Assembly (NCBI RefSeq): GCF_008000755.1 | Contig: NZ_CP041690.1 | Location: 3,638,501 to 3,702,500, forward strand | Direction: 5' to 3' | DNA from: Youhaiella tibetensis | Lineage (GTDB): Bacteria; Pseudomonadota; Alphaproteobacteria; Rhizobiales; Devosiaceae | Length of the DNA: 64,000 bases | Part shown: positions 38,726 through 49,195 of the stretch, piece after piece | How the letters are laid out: every line of letters begins with the position of its first letter | Position numbering within the stretch: the stretch's first letter is position 1 | The notes under the pieces: model-generated | Databases searched by the model: none | What the model was told of the DNA's origin: nothing | The model's input: the letters and a program-made list of their open reading frames with translations, nothing else | Translations under genes and position numbers: made by a program

Positions 38726-39505
38726 TTAGACTATAGCGACCTGGCGCTGCAGGGCCGCGGCGGCCACCACTTCCACCCGATTCCGCCCGAAACGCTTTGC
38801 CTGGTAGAGGCTGCGGTCGGCCTGCCGGAAAAGATCGGTGAAGCCGATCCCGGTCTCGAAGACTGCGCCTCCCACGCTCACCGAAAGCTGGCTGGCCTGC
38901 CCGGTCGGCGCGAAGACCGCCAGGTTGATGGCCTTGCGGATGCGCTCGGCGAGCGAGGTGGCCGTGTCCATGTCCACCCCGGGCAGGAACACGCCGAATT
39001 CCTCGCCCCCGAGGCGTCCCACCAGATCGCCCGAACGCAGGATGGCGCGGATGGAGCGCGCGATGATGGTCAGCGCCTCGTCCCCGTGGTGATGGCCGAA
39101 CCGGTCGTTGATCGATTTGAAGTTGTCCGCATCGATCACCAGCAGCGCCCCGCGCTGGCCACACGGACTTCCCACCTCGAGAAACCGGTCGATCTCCCGA
39201 GCGAAGGCGCCGCGGTTGAGAACATCGGTCAGGCTGTCGGTGGAGGCGTCTCTGCTCAGCCGCCGGTTGGCGCAGCGCAGCGCCACGATCTTGAGCGTCA
39301 TGAACAGGAACAATGGCGGCGCCACCAGCAGCGGCATCACGATTGCACTGGTGAACGCCTGCTGCATGGCACGGGGTTCGAGCCCGAAAAATGCGGCGCG
39401 CATATAGATCAGACCGAACAGCATGCAGCCCAGGGTGCCCAGTGCCGTCCAGCCGATCACGAAGAGCCAGTCACGTGCCGTCGTCTGCTTGAATCGTTCG
39501 AGCAT
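38726..39505 (-). CDS. Membrane-bound diguanylate cyclase (GGDEF)
   Basis: 259 residues from the ATG at 39505 (GGAGAAG 6 bp upstream). Two TM helices (about 13-35 and 47-70) precede a C-terminal GGDEF domain with an active-site GGEEF at about residue 178. An RSGD motif five residues before it is the RxxD inhibitory site, so the enzyme should be active and product-inhibited. It makes cyclic di-GMP at the inner membrane. There is no periplasmic sensor domain between the helices, so the input is unclear. Confidence 0.92.
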   Translation of the reverse strand: MLERFKQTTARDWLFVIGWTALGTLGCMLFGLIYMRAAFFGLEPRAMQQAFTSAIVMPLLVAPPLFLFMTLKIVALRCANRRLSRDASTDSLTDVLNRGAFAREIDRFLEVGSPCGQRGALLVIDADNFKSINDRFGHHHGDEALTIIARSIRAILRSGDLVGRLGGEEFGVFLPGVDMDTATSLAERIRKAINLAVFAPTGQASQLSVSVGGAVFETGIGFTDLFRQADRSLYQAKRFGRNRVEVVAAAALQRQVAIV

Positions 39506-39623
39506 CAGGACTTCTCCGAGGGACGGCGGGACCCTAGGCTTGCCCATATAACGAGGTGTTGACCGGATCGATGCAATTGTATGCATCGCCCGCTTTTTCC
39601 CCTCTAAACCAATGGTATCGAAA

Positions 39624-39998
39624 TCAATTGGGCGCCTGGCCGGTCTCGTCGATGGCGGTGGCGATGGCCTCGACCTTCCGCGCGGTCTCCGAGAGCTTCT
39701 TGGCGAACCGCGCTTCGAGCTCCTGGGCCTCCTGGGCGATGTGCTGGCCGGCATGGGTCAGCTCGGCCACTTCCTTCTGCAGGGTCGCGATCCGCTTCTC
39801 GGCTTCCTCGAGTTCATCGAGCGCCGCGATGCCCGCCATCACCGTCAGCCGGTTGTCGCCGATCTCGCCGAAAGCGTTCTTGAGATTGTCGATCGAGCGG
39901 TTGAAGCGATCGGCAAGCGCGATGAGGTGCGGCTCCTGCCCCTCTTCGCAGGCCATCCGGTACTTGCGGCCATTGATCTCTACATTGACCTCGGGCAT
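39624..39998 (-). CDS. zapA: Cell division protein ZapA
   Basis: 124 residues. The N-terminal ZapA fold (VNVEINGRKYRMACEEGQE ... LADRFNRSI) is followed by a long coiled coil (about 60-110). It crosslinks FtsZ filaments at the division site. It lies 7 bp downstream of a DUF4164 gene, a pair conserved in Hyphomicrobiales. In E. coli zapA, ssrS and ygfA adjoin; here zapA is about 3 kb from 6S RNA. Confidence 0.93.
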   Translation of the reverse strand: MPEVNVEINGRKYRMACEEGQEPHLIALADRFNRSIDNLKNAFGEIGDNRLTVMAGIAALDELEEAEKRIATLQKEVAELTHAGQHIAQEAQELEARFAKKLSETARKVEAIATAIDETGQAPN

Positions 39999-40005
39999 TT
40001 CCGCC

Positions 40006-40287
40006 TCACTTCGTCAGGACTTCGCGCACCGTTTCCATGGCATCGACCAGGCGTCGGGACACTTCGTGCGCACTGTCATCGAGCCGCTTGGCCTTGGCCG
40101 AGGCCTTGTCCAGCTCACCGGCCAGCCGGGCGCGGTCGCGCACCAGTTGCTGGGTGTCGGCCTCGATGCGATTGAGCGCACGCATGCGCCCGTTGAGGCT
40201 TCTCACGCTCGCCTCGAGCCTGCCCACCGCGCGATCGAGTCGCGCAGACGCGCTTTCATAGCCGTCTTCAAGGGTTGTATCGCCCAT
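40006..40287 (-). CDS. DUF4164 coiled-coil protein
   Basis: 93 residues, almost entirely predicted coiled coil (LDRAVGRLEASVRSLNGRM ... ARLAGELDKASAKAKRLDD). The ATG at 40287 follows GGGGGAG by about 6 bp. DUF4164 proteins are encoded next to zapA in Hyphomicrobiales, suggesting a ZapB-like partner in FtsZ-ring organisation, an inference from neighbourhood and shape. The 258 bp between it and tkt holds divergent promoters and no gene I can support. Confidence 0.82.
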   Translation of the reverse strand: MGDTTLEDGYESASARLDRAVGRLEASVRSLNGRMRALNRIEADTQQLVRDRARLAGELDKASAKAKRLDDSAHEVSRRLVDAMETVREVLTK

Positions 40288-40545
40288 TTCGGCTCCCCCG
40301 CCGCAATTTCGAATCCGCCACATCACTAAGCCCCAGCGCTCGGGCCAAAGCAACTGGCAGACCCCAGTGCTGCTAGGCTGACACGCCATTTCCGGCGCGA
40401 TCAAGGCAGCGTGAACGCGCAGAGGAACCAAAGACCCTCTTTCGTTGACTCGATACCGGAACCTGCTATGCCTCGAACCCCGCTGGACCAGGCTGCATGC
40501 CGGTTCAAGAGTCCAGGTTTCTCCGAGGGAAGAGCAGGAAATTCG

Positions 40546-42519
40546 ATGACCAATACCGCCCAGCAGAACGATATGGCCAACGCCATCCGGTCCTTGTCCA
40601 TGGATGCTGTGGAAAAAGCCAATTCCGGTCACCCGGGCCTGCCCATGGGCTGCGCCGATATCGCCACGGTGCTGTTCACCAAGGTCATGAAGTTCGATCC
40701 GGCCAACCCCAAGTGGGCTGACCGCGACCGCTTCATCCTCTCTGCCGGCCACGGCTCGATGCTGCTCTACTCCTCGCTCTACCTGCTCGGGTACGGCGAC
40801 ATGACCCTCGACCAGATCAAGAATTTCCGCCAGCTCGGTTCCAAGACCGCCGGCCACCCCGAATACGGCTTTGCCCAGGGCATCGAGACCACCACCGGCC
40901 CCCTCGGCCAGGGCATCGGCAACTCGGTCGGCTTCGCCGTGGCCGAAGCCAAGCTCGCCGCCGAGTTCGGCTCGGACCTGGTCGATCACCACACCTGGGT
41001 GCTGGCCGGCGACGGGTGCCTGATGGAAGGCATCTCCCAGGAAGCCATTTCGCTGGCCGGGCACCTCAAGCTCAACAAGCTGGTGGTGATCTGGGACAAC
41101 AACGGCATCACCATCGACGGCAAGGTGTCGAACGCCGACTCCACCGACCAGATCGCCCGCTTCCACGCCTGCGGCTGGAACACCATCGAGATCGACGGCC
41201 ATGACCAGGCCCAGATCGAAAAGGCCCTGCTCGACGCCAAGAAGAGCGACAAGCCGACCCTGATCGCGGCCAGGACCACGATCGGCTTCGGCGCGCCCAA
41301 GAAGGCCGGCACCGAAAAGGTCCACGGTTCGCCCCTGGGCGCCGAGGAACTGGCCGGCGCCAAGGCCGCGCTCGGCATCACCTACCCGGCTTTCGAGGTT
41401 CCGGCCGAAATCATCAACGCCTGGCGCGCCGCCGGCACCCGCTCGCAGAACATCCGCGGCGAATGGGAAGCCCGCCTCGCCAAGTCCGACAAGCGCGCCG
41501 AGTTCGAGCGCCGCATGGCCGGCGACCTGCCGTCCGATTACGCGGCGGCCATGGACGCCTTCAAGAAGAAGCTCGCCGAGGACAAGCCCAAGGTCGCGTC
41601 GCGCAAGGCCAGCCAGAACGCCCTCGACGTCATCAATGCGGTGGTTCCGGAAACCGTGGGCGGCTCGGCTGACCTCACCGGCTCCAACCTTACCAACACG
41701 CCCCAGACCCTGCCCTTCACCGATGCAGACCGCACCGGCCGCTACATGCGCTACGGCATCCGCGAGCATGAAATGGCTGCGGCCATGAACGGTATCGCGC
41801 TCCATGGCGGCTATATCCCCTATGGCGGCACGTTCCTGGTCTTCACCGACTATGCGCGTCCGGCCATCCGCCTCTCGGCTCTCATGGAACAGCGCGTCAT
41901 CTACGTGATGACCCACGATTCCATCGGCCTGGGCGAAGACGGCCCGACCCACCAGCCCGTGGAACACCTCTCGGCCCTGCGCGCCATTCCCGAGCTCCTG
42001 GTGCTGCGTCCCGCCGACGCCACCGAGACGCTCGAATGCTGGCAGATCGCGCTCGAGCACAAGGATCGCCCCTCGATCCTCGCCCTCTCGCGCCAGAACC
42101 TGCCGGCCCTGCGCACCGAATACGTCAAGGAAAACCTCTCGGCCAAGGGCGCCTACAAGATCGCCGGCGACGACAATGCCGACGCCGTGATCTTCGCCAC
42201 GGGCTCCGAAGTCTCGATCGCTGTCGAGGCCCAGAAGCAGCTCGCCGAAAAGGGCGTGTCCGCCAAGGTCGTCTCGGTGCCGAGCATGGAGCTCTTTGCC
42301 AAGCAGTCGGACGCCTACCGCGCTTCGATCCTGGGCAATGCCAAGGCCCGCGTGGCGGTGGAAGCGGGCATCTCGATGAGCTGGGACAAGCTCCTCGGCG
42401 ACAAGGGCCGGTTCGTGGGCATGCACGGCTTCGGCGCGTCCGCCCCGGCCGAAGCCCTCTACGAACACTTCGGCATCACGGCCAACGCCGTTGTTGAAGC
42501 CGTCACGGCACAGTTGTAA
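40546..42519 (+). CDS. tkt: Transketolase
   Basis: 657 residues. Thiamine diphosphate enzyme of the pentose phosphate (and, if present, Calvin) pathway. Visible motifs: [10 protein letters not shown] near residue 28, [14 protein letters not shown] (TPP/Mg binding) near 155, and [15 protein letters not shown] near 465, holding catalytic His residues. The ATG at 40546 follows AGGA by 7 bp. It heads the tkt-gap-pgk-fba cluster. A perfect 8-bp hairpin without a T run (42522-42541) sits right after the stop. Confidence 0.97.
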   Translation: MTNTAQQNDMANAIRSLSMDAVEKANSGHPGLPMGCADIATVLFTKVMKFDPANPKWADRDRFILSAGHGSMLLYSSLYLLGYGDMTLDQIKNFRQLGSKTAGHPEYGFAQGIETTTGPLGQGIGNSVGFAVAEAKLAAEFGSDLVDHHTWVLAGDGCLMEGISQEAISLAGHLKLNKLVVIWDNNGITIDGKVSNADSTDQIARFHACGWNTIEIDGHDQAQIEKALLDAKKSDKPTLIAARTTIGFGAPKKAGTEKVHGSPLGAEELAGAKAALGITYPAFEVPAEIINAWRAAGTRSQNIRGEWEARLAKSDKRAEFERRMAGDLPSDYAAAMDAFKKKLAEDKPKVASRKASQNALDVINAVVPETVGGSADLTGSNLTNTPQTLPFTDADRTGRYMRYGIREHEMAAAMNGIALHGGYIPYGGTFLVFTDYARPAIRLSALMEQRVIYVMTHDSIGLGEDGPTHQPVEHLSALRAIPELLVLRPADATETLECWQIALEHKDRPSILALSRQNLPALRTEYVKENLSAKGAYKIAGDDNADAVIFATGSEVSIAVEAQKQLAEKGVSAKVVSVPSMELFAKQSDAYRASILGNAKARVAVEAGISMSWDKLLGDKGRFVGMHGFGASAPAEALYEHFGITANAVVEAVTAQL

Positions 42520-42576
42520 GAGAGGCGCTTTCTAGCGCCTCCCTCCGTTACCTTTTCTGCCCTCAAGGAGCACGTC

Positions 42577-43584
<1,008 letters not shown>

Positions 43585-43611
43585 GCCGATAGGCCCGACT
43601 GAATTGGTGAT

Positions 43612-43641
43612 GGGCCGGCAACTTGCCGGCCCTTTGCTTTT
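43612..43641 (+). terminator. Terminator of tkt-gap
   Basis: GGGCCGGCAA (43612-43621), one base, TTGCCGGCCC (43623-43632), then TTTGCTTTT. Confidence 0.88.
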
Positions 43642-43741
43642 GCGGCACGCCACCGCAGTCGCGGTCACCGCGCCGCAAACCCACTGCCTCCTCCCCGGCG
43701 CAGGCCGGGAAGAGGGACTAACGATGCCGAAGCGCCGCCTT

Positions 43742-43797
43742 CGCCGGCAGGTCTCCCTCCCCCTTGTGGGGAGGGAACAAGGGTGGGGGGAGAAGCA
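43742..43797 (+). repeat. Dispersed intergenic repeat, copy C
   Basis: GC-skewed segment whose core CCCTCCCCCTTGTGGGGAGG folds into a hairpin and continues into GAACAAGGGTGGGGGG. It is closely related, inverted, to the copy at 51394-51443. It lies in the 326-bp gene-poor stretch 43585-43910, which otherwise holds only the gap terminator. It resembles the small palindromic intergenic elements common in Hyphomicrobiales genomes. Confidence 0.65.
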
Positions 43798-43910
43798 ACC
43801 TCGGTGTCCCAGGCAGATCCCGAGACAACGACAATCATCCTTCCCCGTCGTCTTCCCGTAACACCCCGCCCCTATCCTCCACCCCGTTGATTCGTTGCGG
43901 GGGCAGCGGC

Positions 43911-44198
43911 GTGCGGGATCTCAAGAGACTTCTGACGGGAACCGTCCTGGCCGGGAGCGCCATCGGCGGATGGTTCCACCAGCCCGCCTGGCTGCTTGCG
44001 CCGGCCGCCGTTTCCCTTCTCTTCCTCCTCCTCGAAGACCGCGCCGTGAGAGGCCAGATCGGTGCCGCAGCCTGGGCCAGCGAGGGCTATGCGCGGTTTC
44101 TTGTGGGGACGAACCTGTCGCTGTTGCTGCGTAACGCTATTCTGAACGCTGCAATCCTTGCTATAGCATCGGCATTGCATTCAGCGCTTGGTGGATAG
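43911..44198 (+). CDS. Small membrane protein upstream of pgk, unknown function
   Basis: 95 residues if translation starts at GTG 43911; no strong ribosome-binding site is visible. Two hydrophobic helices, about residues 10-45 ([20 protein letters not shown] continuing into VSLLFLLL) and 68-90 ([20 protein letters not shown]). It ends 4 bp before pgk, which suggests coupling to it. I recognise no family; the gene could be spurious, but the hydrophobic pattern and spacing favour a real product. Confidence 0.45.
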   Translation: MRDLKRLLTGTVLAGSAIGGWFHQPAWLLAPAAVSLLFLLLEDRAVRGQIGAAAWASEGYARFLVGTNLSLLLRNAILNAAILAIASALHSALGG

Positions 44199-44202
44199 AC
44201 TT

Positions 44203-45405
44203 ATGGCCGGTTTCAAGACCCTCGGCGACCTTGACCTCAAGGGAAAGCGCGTGCTGCTGCGCGCCGATCTCAACGTACCCGTCGCCGACGGCAAGGTGAC
44301 CGATGCCACCCGCATCGAGCGCATCGTCCCCACCATCCGCGAGATCATCAAGGCGGACGGCAAGGTCATCCTGCTCTCCCATTTCGGCCGCCCAAAGGGC
44401 AAGGTCGACCCGCAATATTCGCTCGAGCAGGTCGCCTCGACCGTCGCTGACGTTACCGGCCATCCCGTCGGCTTCGTCGCCACCGACTGGGTGGACGTCT
44501 CCGATGCCAAGGCAGCCATCGACGGCGCGCCGGCCGGCAGCATCCTGCTGCTCGAAAACACCCGCTTCCATCCGGGCGAGGAAGCCAACGACGTCGAGCT
44601 GGCCAAGCGCATGGCCAGCCTTGGCGACGTCTATGTCAACGACGCCTTTTCAGCCGCGCACCGCGCCCACGCCTCCACCGAAGCCCTGGCGCACCTGCTG
44701 CCGGCGGCGGCGGGCCTGGCCATGCAGGCCGAACTAGAAGCCCTTGAGGCCGGGCTGGGCAACCCCAAGAAGCCGGTCATCGCCATCGTGGGCGGCGCCA
44801 AGGTTTCGACCAAGATCGACCTGCTTGAAAACCTCGTGACCAAGGTCGACGGCCTCGTCATCGGCGGCGGCATGGCCAATACGTTCCTGCACGCTATGGG
44901 CTATGGCATCGGCAAGTCGCTGGCCGAAAAGGATCTGGCCGAGACCGCCAACCGCATCATGGAAACCGCCGAAAAGCACAAGTGCGCCATCATCCTGCCC
45001 ATCGACGGAGCGGTGGCGTGGCACTTCGAGGCCAACGCGCCCCACCGCTTCTATGGCGTGGACGCCGTTGATCCTGAAGGCATGATCCTCGATGTCGGCC
45101 CCTCCTCGATTGAGCGCATCCAGGGCGCGATCGACGATGCCTCGACCGTCGTCTGGAACGGCCCGCTCGGCGCCTTCGAGATCGCCCCCTTCGATACCGG
45201 CACCGTCGAAGTCGCCCGCCACGTGGCAGCGCGCACCAAGGCCGGCAAGCTGGTTTCCGTGGCCGGTGGCGGCGATACCGTCGCCGCGCTTGCCCATGCC
45301 GGGGTCAAGGACGAGTTCACCTATGTTTCGACCGCCGGTGGCGCCTTCCTCGAATGGATGGAGGGCAAGCCCCTGCCGGGCGTGGAGGCTCTCAAGACGG
45401 CCTAG
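44203..45405 (+). CDS. pgk: Phosphoglycerate kinase
   Basis: 400 residues from the ATG at 44203 ([20 protein letters not shown]). Family landmarks are RADLNVPV near the start, [18 protein letters not shown] and the nucleotide-binding [13 protein letters not shown] near the C-terminus. It makes ATP from 1,3-bisphosphoglycerate. An 18-bp perfect palindrome, AGACGGCCTAGGCCGTCT at 45395-45412, spans the stop codon and could act as a 3' mRNA hairpin or chance palindrome. Confidence 0.97.
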   Translation: MAGFKTLGDLDLKGKRVLLRADLNVPVADGKVTDATRIERIVPTIREIIKADGKVILLSHFGRPKGKVDPQYSLEQVASTVADVTGHPVGFVATDWVDVSDAKAAIDGAPAGSILLLENTRFHPGEEANDVELAKRMASLGDVYVNDAFSAAHRAHASTEALAHLLPAAAGLAMQAELEALEAGLGNPKKPVIAIVGGAKVSTKIDLLENLVTKVDGLVIGGGMANTFLHAMGYGIGKSLAEKDLAETANRIMETAEKHKCAIILPIDGAVAWHFEANAPHRFYGVDAVDPEGMILDVGPSSIERIQGAIDDASTVVWNGPLGAFEIAPFDTGTVEVARHVAARTKAGKLVSVAGGGDTVAALAHAGVKDEFTYVSTAGGAFLEWMEGKPLPGVEALKTA

Positions 45406-45505
45406 GCCGTCTACACGCCTTCCGGCTTAAATCGAACGTCTAATCGACGCTTCGCGGGCTGCCAGCATAATTTCGCGTCATCCAGTTCTCTTGAGGGTGA
45501 CCTAC

Positions 45506-46537
45506 ATGCCGGCCATGTCGTTGAATGCCATTGCTCGAAAGCTAGTCGAGCCGGGCAAGGGCATTCTCGCCGCCGACGAATCCGAACCGACGATCGCCAA
45601 GCGTTTCGCGGCGATCGGCATCGGCAACACGCCCGAGCTGCGCCGCGATTACCGCGAGATGCTGTTCCGCTCGCGCGAGGCGATGACCAAGTACATCTCG
45701 GGCGCCATCCTCACCGAGGAAACGCTCAAGCAGGACGGTGCCGACGGCACCGCCTTCATCGCGCTCCTCGCCGATAGCGACGTCATCCCGGGCATCAAGG
45801 TCGATCGCGGCACTTTCCCGATGCCGGGTACCGATGGCGAAAAGATCACCGAAGGCCTCGATGGCCTGCGCCAGCGCCTGGCCGAATACGCAGCCCTGGG
45901 CGCCGGCTTTGCCAAGTGGCGCGCCGTCATCACCATTGCCGAGCAGGCCCCGACCCGCAACGCAATGCGCGCCAATGCCCATGCCCTCGCCCGTTACGCC
46001 ATGCTCTGCCAGGAAGCCGGCATCGTGCCGGTGGTCGAGCCGGAAGTCGTCGGCGACGGCGAGCCGGGCGACCACTCCATCGAGCGCTGCCAGGAAGTGA
46101 CCGAGGAAACCCTCGAAACCGTCTTCAAGGAACTCCGCCTCGCCGGCGTCGACTTCACCGGCATGCTGCTCAAGCCGAACATGGTTCTCGCCGGCCACAA
46201 GGCCGAGCGCCAGGCCGATGTCGAGGAAGTTGCGCGCCGCACCGTCGAGACGCTGCGCGCCACCGTTCCCGCCTCGGTCCCGGGCATCGCCTTCCTTTCG
46301 GGCGGCCAGACCGATGAGGAAGCCACCGCGCACCTCAGTGCCATGAACCGCCTGCCGGGCCTACCCTGGAACGTGACGTTCTCCTATGGCCGCGCCCTGC
46401 AGAATGCGGCGCTTCGCCTCTGGGCCGGGCGCGCCGAGAACATCGTGGGCGCCCAGGCCGCTTTCGCTCATCGGGCCCGCATGAACAGCCTGGCTTCGCT
46501 AGGCGAATGGCAGGGCGATCTCGATCGCGCCGCCTGA
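45506..46537 (+). CDS. Class I fructose-bisphosphate aldolase
   Basis: 343 residues from the ATG at 45506 (GAGGG 8 bp upstream). Motifs of the eukaryote-like Schiff-base aldolases: GKGILAADES near the start and GMLLKPNMVLAGH holding the catalytic Lys near residue 220, then FLSGGQTDEEAT. It cleaves fructose-1,6-bisphosphate to triose phosphates without a metal. It completes a tkt-gap-pgk-fba order typical of Hyphomicrobiales. Class II aldolase is not encoded here. Confidence 0.96.
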   Translation: MPAMSLNAIARKLVEPGKGILAADESEPTIAKRFAAIGIGNTPELRRDYREMLFRSREAMTKYISGAILTEETLKQDGADGTAFIALLADSDVIPGIKVDRGTFPMPGTDGEKITEGLDGLRQRLAEYAALGAGFAKWRAVITIAEQAPTRNAMRANAHALARYAMLCQEAGIVPVVEPEVVGDGEPGDHSIERCQEVTEETLETVFKELRLAGVDFTGMLLKPNMVLAGHKAERQADVEEVARRTVETLRATVPASVPGIAFLSGGQTDEEATAHLSAMNRLPGLPWNVTFSYGRALQNAALRLWAGRAENIVGAQAAFAHRARMNSLASLGEWQGDLDRAA

Positions 46538-46587
46538 TCGCACAGCAATCCCGACACGTTGATGGCGCTGGCCCTTGCCAGCGACCC

Positions 46588-46640
46588 TTTTCTTGACAAA
46601 ATGCGCGGCCACTCAACGGCCGCGTCATTTTGTAAGAAAA
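46588..46640 (+). promoter_or_regulatory. Long hairpin between fba and the ThiE-like gene
   Basis: Arms 46588-46610 and 46618-46640 are nearly perfect complements (inner GCGGCC/GGCCGC and outer ACAAAATG/CATTTTGT blocks, a bulge, then TTTTCTT/AAGAAAA), with a 7-base loop. The right arm ends five bases before the ATG at 46646 and includes the only purine-rich sequence that could serve as ribosome-binding site. It could be a bidirectional terminator for fba or a translation-blocking element. Confidence 0.6.
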
Positions 46641-46645
46641 AGTAC

Positions 46646-47257
46646 ATGTCAGCCCAGATCTTCCTTGTCGCCCCCGCCGATGCGGACATCGCCGCGTTCG
46701 CCCCGATCCTGGAGGGCGCGCTGGCCTCGGTCCCCGTTTCGGCCCTGTTCCTGCCGCGCGGCGCCCGCAGCGAGAATGCGTACAAGGATTTCGTCAAGAC
46801 GGTCGCTCCGATCGCGCAGTCCGAGGGCTGCGCCGTGTTGATCGAAGGCGAACCGGGCTGGGTGCGCACCCTGGGCGCGGACGGGCTGCATGTCTTCGGT
46901 TCGGCCAAGGCGCTGCCCGCCACGCGAGAGGCCGCCGCCGCCCTCAAGCCGCAGATGATCGTGGGGGCCGGTCCGGCCGCCAGCCGGCACGACGCCATGG
47001 GGCTGGGCGAACTCGATATCGACTACGTCCTTTTCGGCCCGCTCGAGGGCGCGCTGTCCGCCGAAGCGCGGGACATGGCTTCCTGGTGGGCCCAGACCAT
47101 GGAAGTGCCCGCCGTTCTCTCCGACCCGCAGGCCGATGGCGAAACTGCCGACGCGGCCGGCTGCGAATTCCTGGCCGTGGGTGAAAGCGTCTGGAAAGCG
47201 CCACAAGGAGCCGCTATTGCCTTGAGCGAAATCGCCCAGCGACTGGAGACTCTCTGA
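46646..47257 (+). CDS. Thiamine-phosphate-synthase-like protein (degenerate ThiE)
   Basis: 203 residues of the ThiE/TMP-synthase barrel fold. GADGLHVFG corresponds to the ADGVHLGQ motif and DYVLFGPLEG to the family's DYV.FGP segment. The substrate-binding Arg/Lys of the first strands (usually LR.K) is replaced (LFLPRGARS) and the pyrophosphate-binding signature is weak, so it may not make thiamine phosphate. No other thiamine gene is nearby. It starts right after the hairpin at 46588-46640 and its stop overlaps the next start by one base. Confidence 0.75.
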   Translation: MSAQIFLVAPADADIAAFAPILEGALASVPVSALFLPRGARSENAYKDFVKTVAPIAQSEGCAVLIEGEPGWVRTLGADGLHVFGSAKALPATREAAAALKPQMIVGAGPAASRHDAMGLGELDIDYVLFGPLEGALSAEARDMASWWAQTMEVPAVLSDPQADGETADAAGCEFLAVGESVWKAPQGAAIALSEIAQRLETL

Positions 47258-48252
47258 TGCCCAAACGCTTGGCCAGCGCCATCGCCGCACTCATTCTCGC
47301 CTCGACCGCCGCCACCGCCACCCTGGCGCAGACCGAGGACGCCCGCGCCATCAGCGAAGACATCTTCGGCTCCAAGACCCCGCCCGACGAGGCCTACGGG
47401 GCCTTCCAGCGCGGCTATTACCTCACCGCCCTCGCCCTGGCCCTGCCCCGGGCCGAAAAGGGCGACCCCGCCGCCCAGACGCTCATCGGGGAAATCTACG
47501 CCCGCGGGCTCGGCGTCGCCGAGAATGTGGCGCGCGCCTCGGGCTGGTATGCGCTTGCCAGCAAGAACGGCGACATGATGGGCACGTTCGAGCTCGCCCT
47601 GCTCTACCAGGATGGCCGCGGCGTGCCCAAGAGCCGCGAAAAGGCCGCCGAGCTGTTCAAGAAGGCCGCCGACGCCGGCTACATGCCCGCAAAATACAAC
47701 CTGGCCATGCTCTACGTCGAAGGCGTCTACGTCGAACCCAACATGACCAAGGCCGCCGAGTTGCTCAAGGAAGCCGCCGATTCCGGCATGCCTGAGGCGC
47801 AGTACGACTATGGCGTCCTCCTCATGGAAGGCGCCGGCGCTGCCCCCAACCCCAAGGAAGGCGCCCACCAGATCGGCCTGGCCGCCGACCAGGGCCTGCC
47901 GGCCGCCCAGGTCGAATATGCCACCATGCTCTATCTCGGCAAGGGCGTCGAAAAGAACCTGCCCGAGGCGGTTAAGTGGTACCGCAAGGCCGCCATGGCC
48001 GGGAATGCAGTGGCCCAGAACCGCTACGCCAAGCTGCTGGCGGTGGGCGAAGGGGTGGACCTCGACCTCCAGGAGGCCGCCATGTGGCGCTCGCTCGCCA
48101 AGCGGCAGGGCCTGAACGATCCGACGCTCGACAAACTCCTCGTCTCCATCCCTGCCGACGAGCTGGCACAGGCGGAAAACCGGGCCCGCTACTGGCCGGG
48201 CGAGCCCCCGACCACTACCGCCGATGCGGGCGAACCTGCCAAGGCCCCTTGA
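47257..48252 (+). CDS. Sel1-repeat (TPR-like) periplasmic protein
   Basis: 331 residues: signal peptide 1-24 (ending ATLAQ), then about six Sel1-like repeats of about 36 residues, each with the A..G....A..ly..G.GV pattern (AQTLIGEIYARGLGVAEN, FELALLYQDGRGVPKS, YNLAMLYVEGVYVEPN, VEYATMLYLGKGVEKN). Sel1 solenoids are protein-protein scaffolds. Secretion suggests a periplasmic role. Its ATG overlaps the ThiE-like stop (TGATG), so the two are translationally coupled. Confidence 0.9.
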   Translation: MPKRLASAIAALILASTAATATLAQTEDARAISEDIFGSKTPPDEAYGAFQRGYYLTALALALPRAEKGDPAAQTLIGEIYARGLGVAENVARASGWYALASKNGDMMGTFELALLYQDGRGVPKSREKAAELFKKAADAGYMPAKYNLAMLYVEGVYVEPNMTKAAELLKEAADSGMPEAQYDYGVLLMEGAGAAPNPKEGAHQIGLAADQGLPAAQVEYATMLYLGKGVEKNLPEAVKWYRKAAMAGNAVAQNRYAKLLAVGEGVDLDLQEAAMWRSLAKRQGLNDPTLDKLLVSIPADELAQAENRARYWPGEPPTTTADAGEPAKAP

Positions 48253-48316
48253 ACCGGCGCGCTTCCAAGGCTAGAAGCGCCCATCTCCTTTCCGATCCAC
48301 CTTTTCCGGCTGACCT

Positions 48317-49111
48317 ATGGCCCGCTCCGCACTGCTCAATGTCATGGTTCAGGCCGCCATCAAGGCCGGCAAGTCCCTCACCCGCGACTTCGGCGAAGTC
48401 GAAAACCTGCAGGTGTCCCGTAAGGGCCCGGCCGATTTCGTCTCGGCCGCCGACCGCCGCGCCGAACAGATCGTCTTCGAGGAACTGCGCAAGGCGCGCC
48501 CGACCTATGCCTTCCTGATGGAAGAGAGCGGCGAAGTCGCCGGCACCGACGGCCAGCACCGCTGGATCATCGACCCGCTCGACGGCACCACCAATTTCCT
48601 GCACTCGATCCCGCTCTTCGCGGTCGCCATCGCGCTCGAGCGCGGCGACGAGATCGTGGCCTCCCTGATCTACAATCCCGTCATGGACGAGATGTTCACC
48701 GCCGAAAAGGGCGGCGGCACCTGGCTCAACGAGCGCAAGCGCCTGCGCGTGGCCGCCCGCCGGCACCTGGCCGACGCGGTCGTGGCCACCGGCATCAAGG
48801 TGATGAACCCATCCGAAGACGCCCTGGCCCTGCGCCAGGTCAATCACATTTCCCCGGCCGTCGCCGGCATCCGCCGCTCGGGCTCGGCCTCCACCGACCT
48901 GGCCTGGGTCGCGGCCGGCCGCTTCGATGCCTATTGGGAAAACCAGCTCAAGCCCTGGGACGTGGCGCCCGGCCTGCTGATGGTCAAGGAAGCCGGCGGG
49001 TTCGTGTCGGACTATGCCGGCACCGGCGGCAGCATCTGGAACGGCCAGGTCGTGGCCGGCAACGAAACCATCCAGGGCCTGCTGCTCAAGGAAATCAAAG
49101 CCGTCAAATAA
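48317..49111 (+). CDS. suhB: Inositol monophosphatase family protein (SuhB)
   Basis: 264 residues. Li+-sensitive phosphatase motifs: EESGE near 70, WIIDPLDGTTNFLH near 83 and the C-terminal WDVAPGLLMVKEAGG, giving all metal ligands. It hydrolyses inositol-1-phosphate; in E. coli SuhB also acts as an antitermination factor for rRNA. Symbol assigned by similarity. It precedes the stator-like pair by 85 bp. Confidence 0.92.
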   Translation: MARSALLNVMVQAAIKAGKSLTRDFGEVENLQVSRKGPADFVSAADRRAEQIVFEELRKARPTYAFLMEESGEVAGTDGQHRWIIDPLDGTTNFLHSIPLFAVAIALERGDEIVASLIYNPVMDEMFTAEKGGGTWLNERKRLRVAARRHLADAVVATGIKVMNPSEDALALRQVNHISPAVAGIRRSGSASTDLAWVAAGRFDAYWENQLKPWDVAPGLLMVKEAGGFVSDYAGTGGSIWNGQVVAGNETIQGLLLKEIKAVK

Positions 49112-49195
49112 CCGTGCCAAGTCCTTGGGGCCATTGTCAGGGGGTTGCGTTGCACTTAGTGTTGCTAACGATTTGTTAGCAACACCGTGCGGGCC

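Noticed and set aside
40006-42468. Long minus-strand open frame opposite tkt
   Set aside because: Only its last 93 codons (the DUF4164 gene, 40006-40287) are real; the rest is antisense to transketolase.
42522-42541. Terminator after tkt
   Set aside because: Perfect 8-bp hairpin, but followed by CCTCC rather than T; gap is close behind, so read-through is more likely.
46538-46645. TPP riboswitch before the ThiE-like gene
   Set aside because: No CTGAGA box or thiamine-pyrophosphate aptamer pattern; the sequence is a simple long hairpin.
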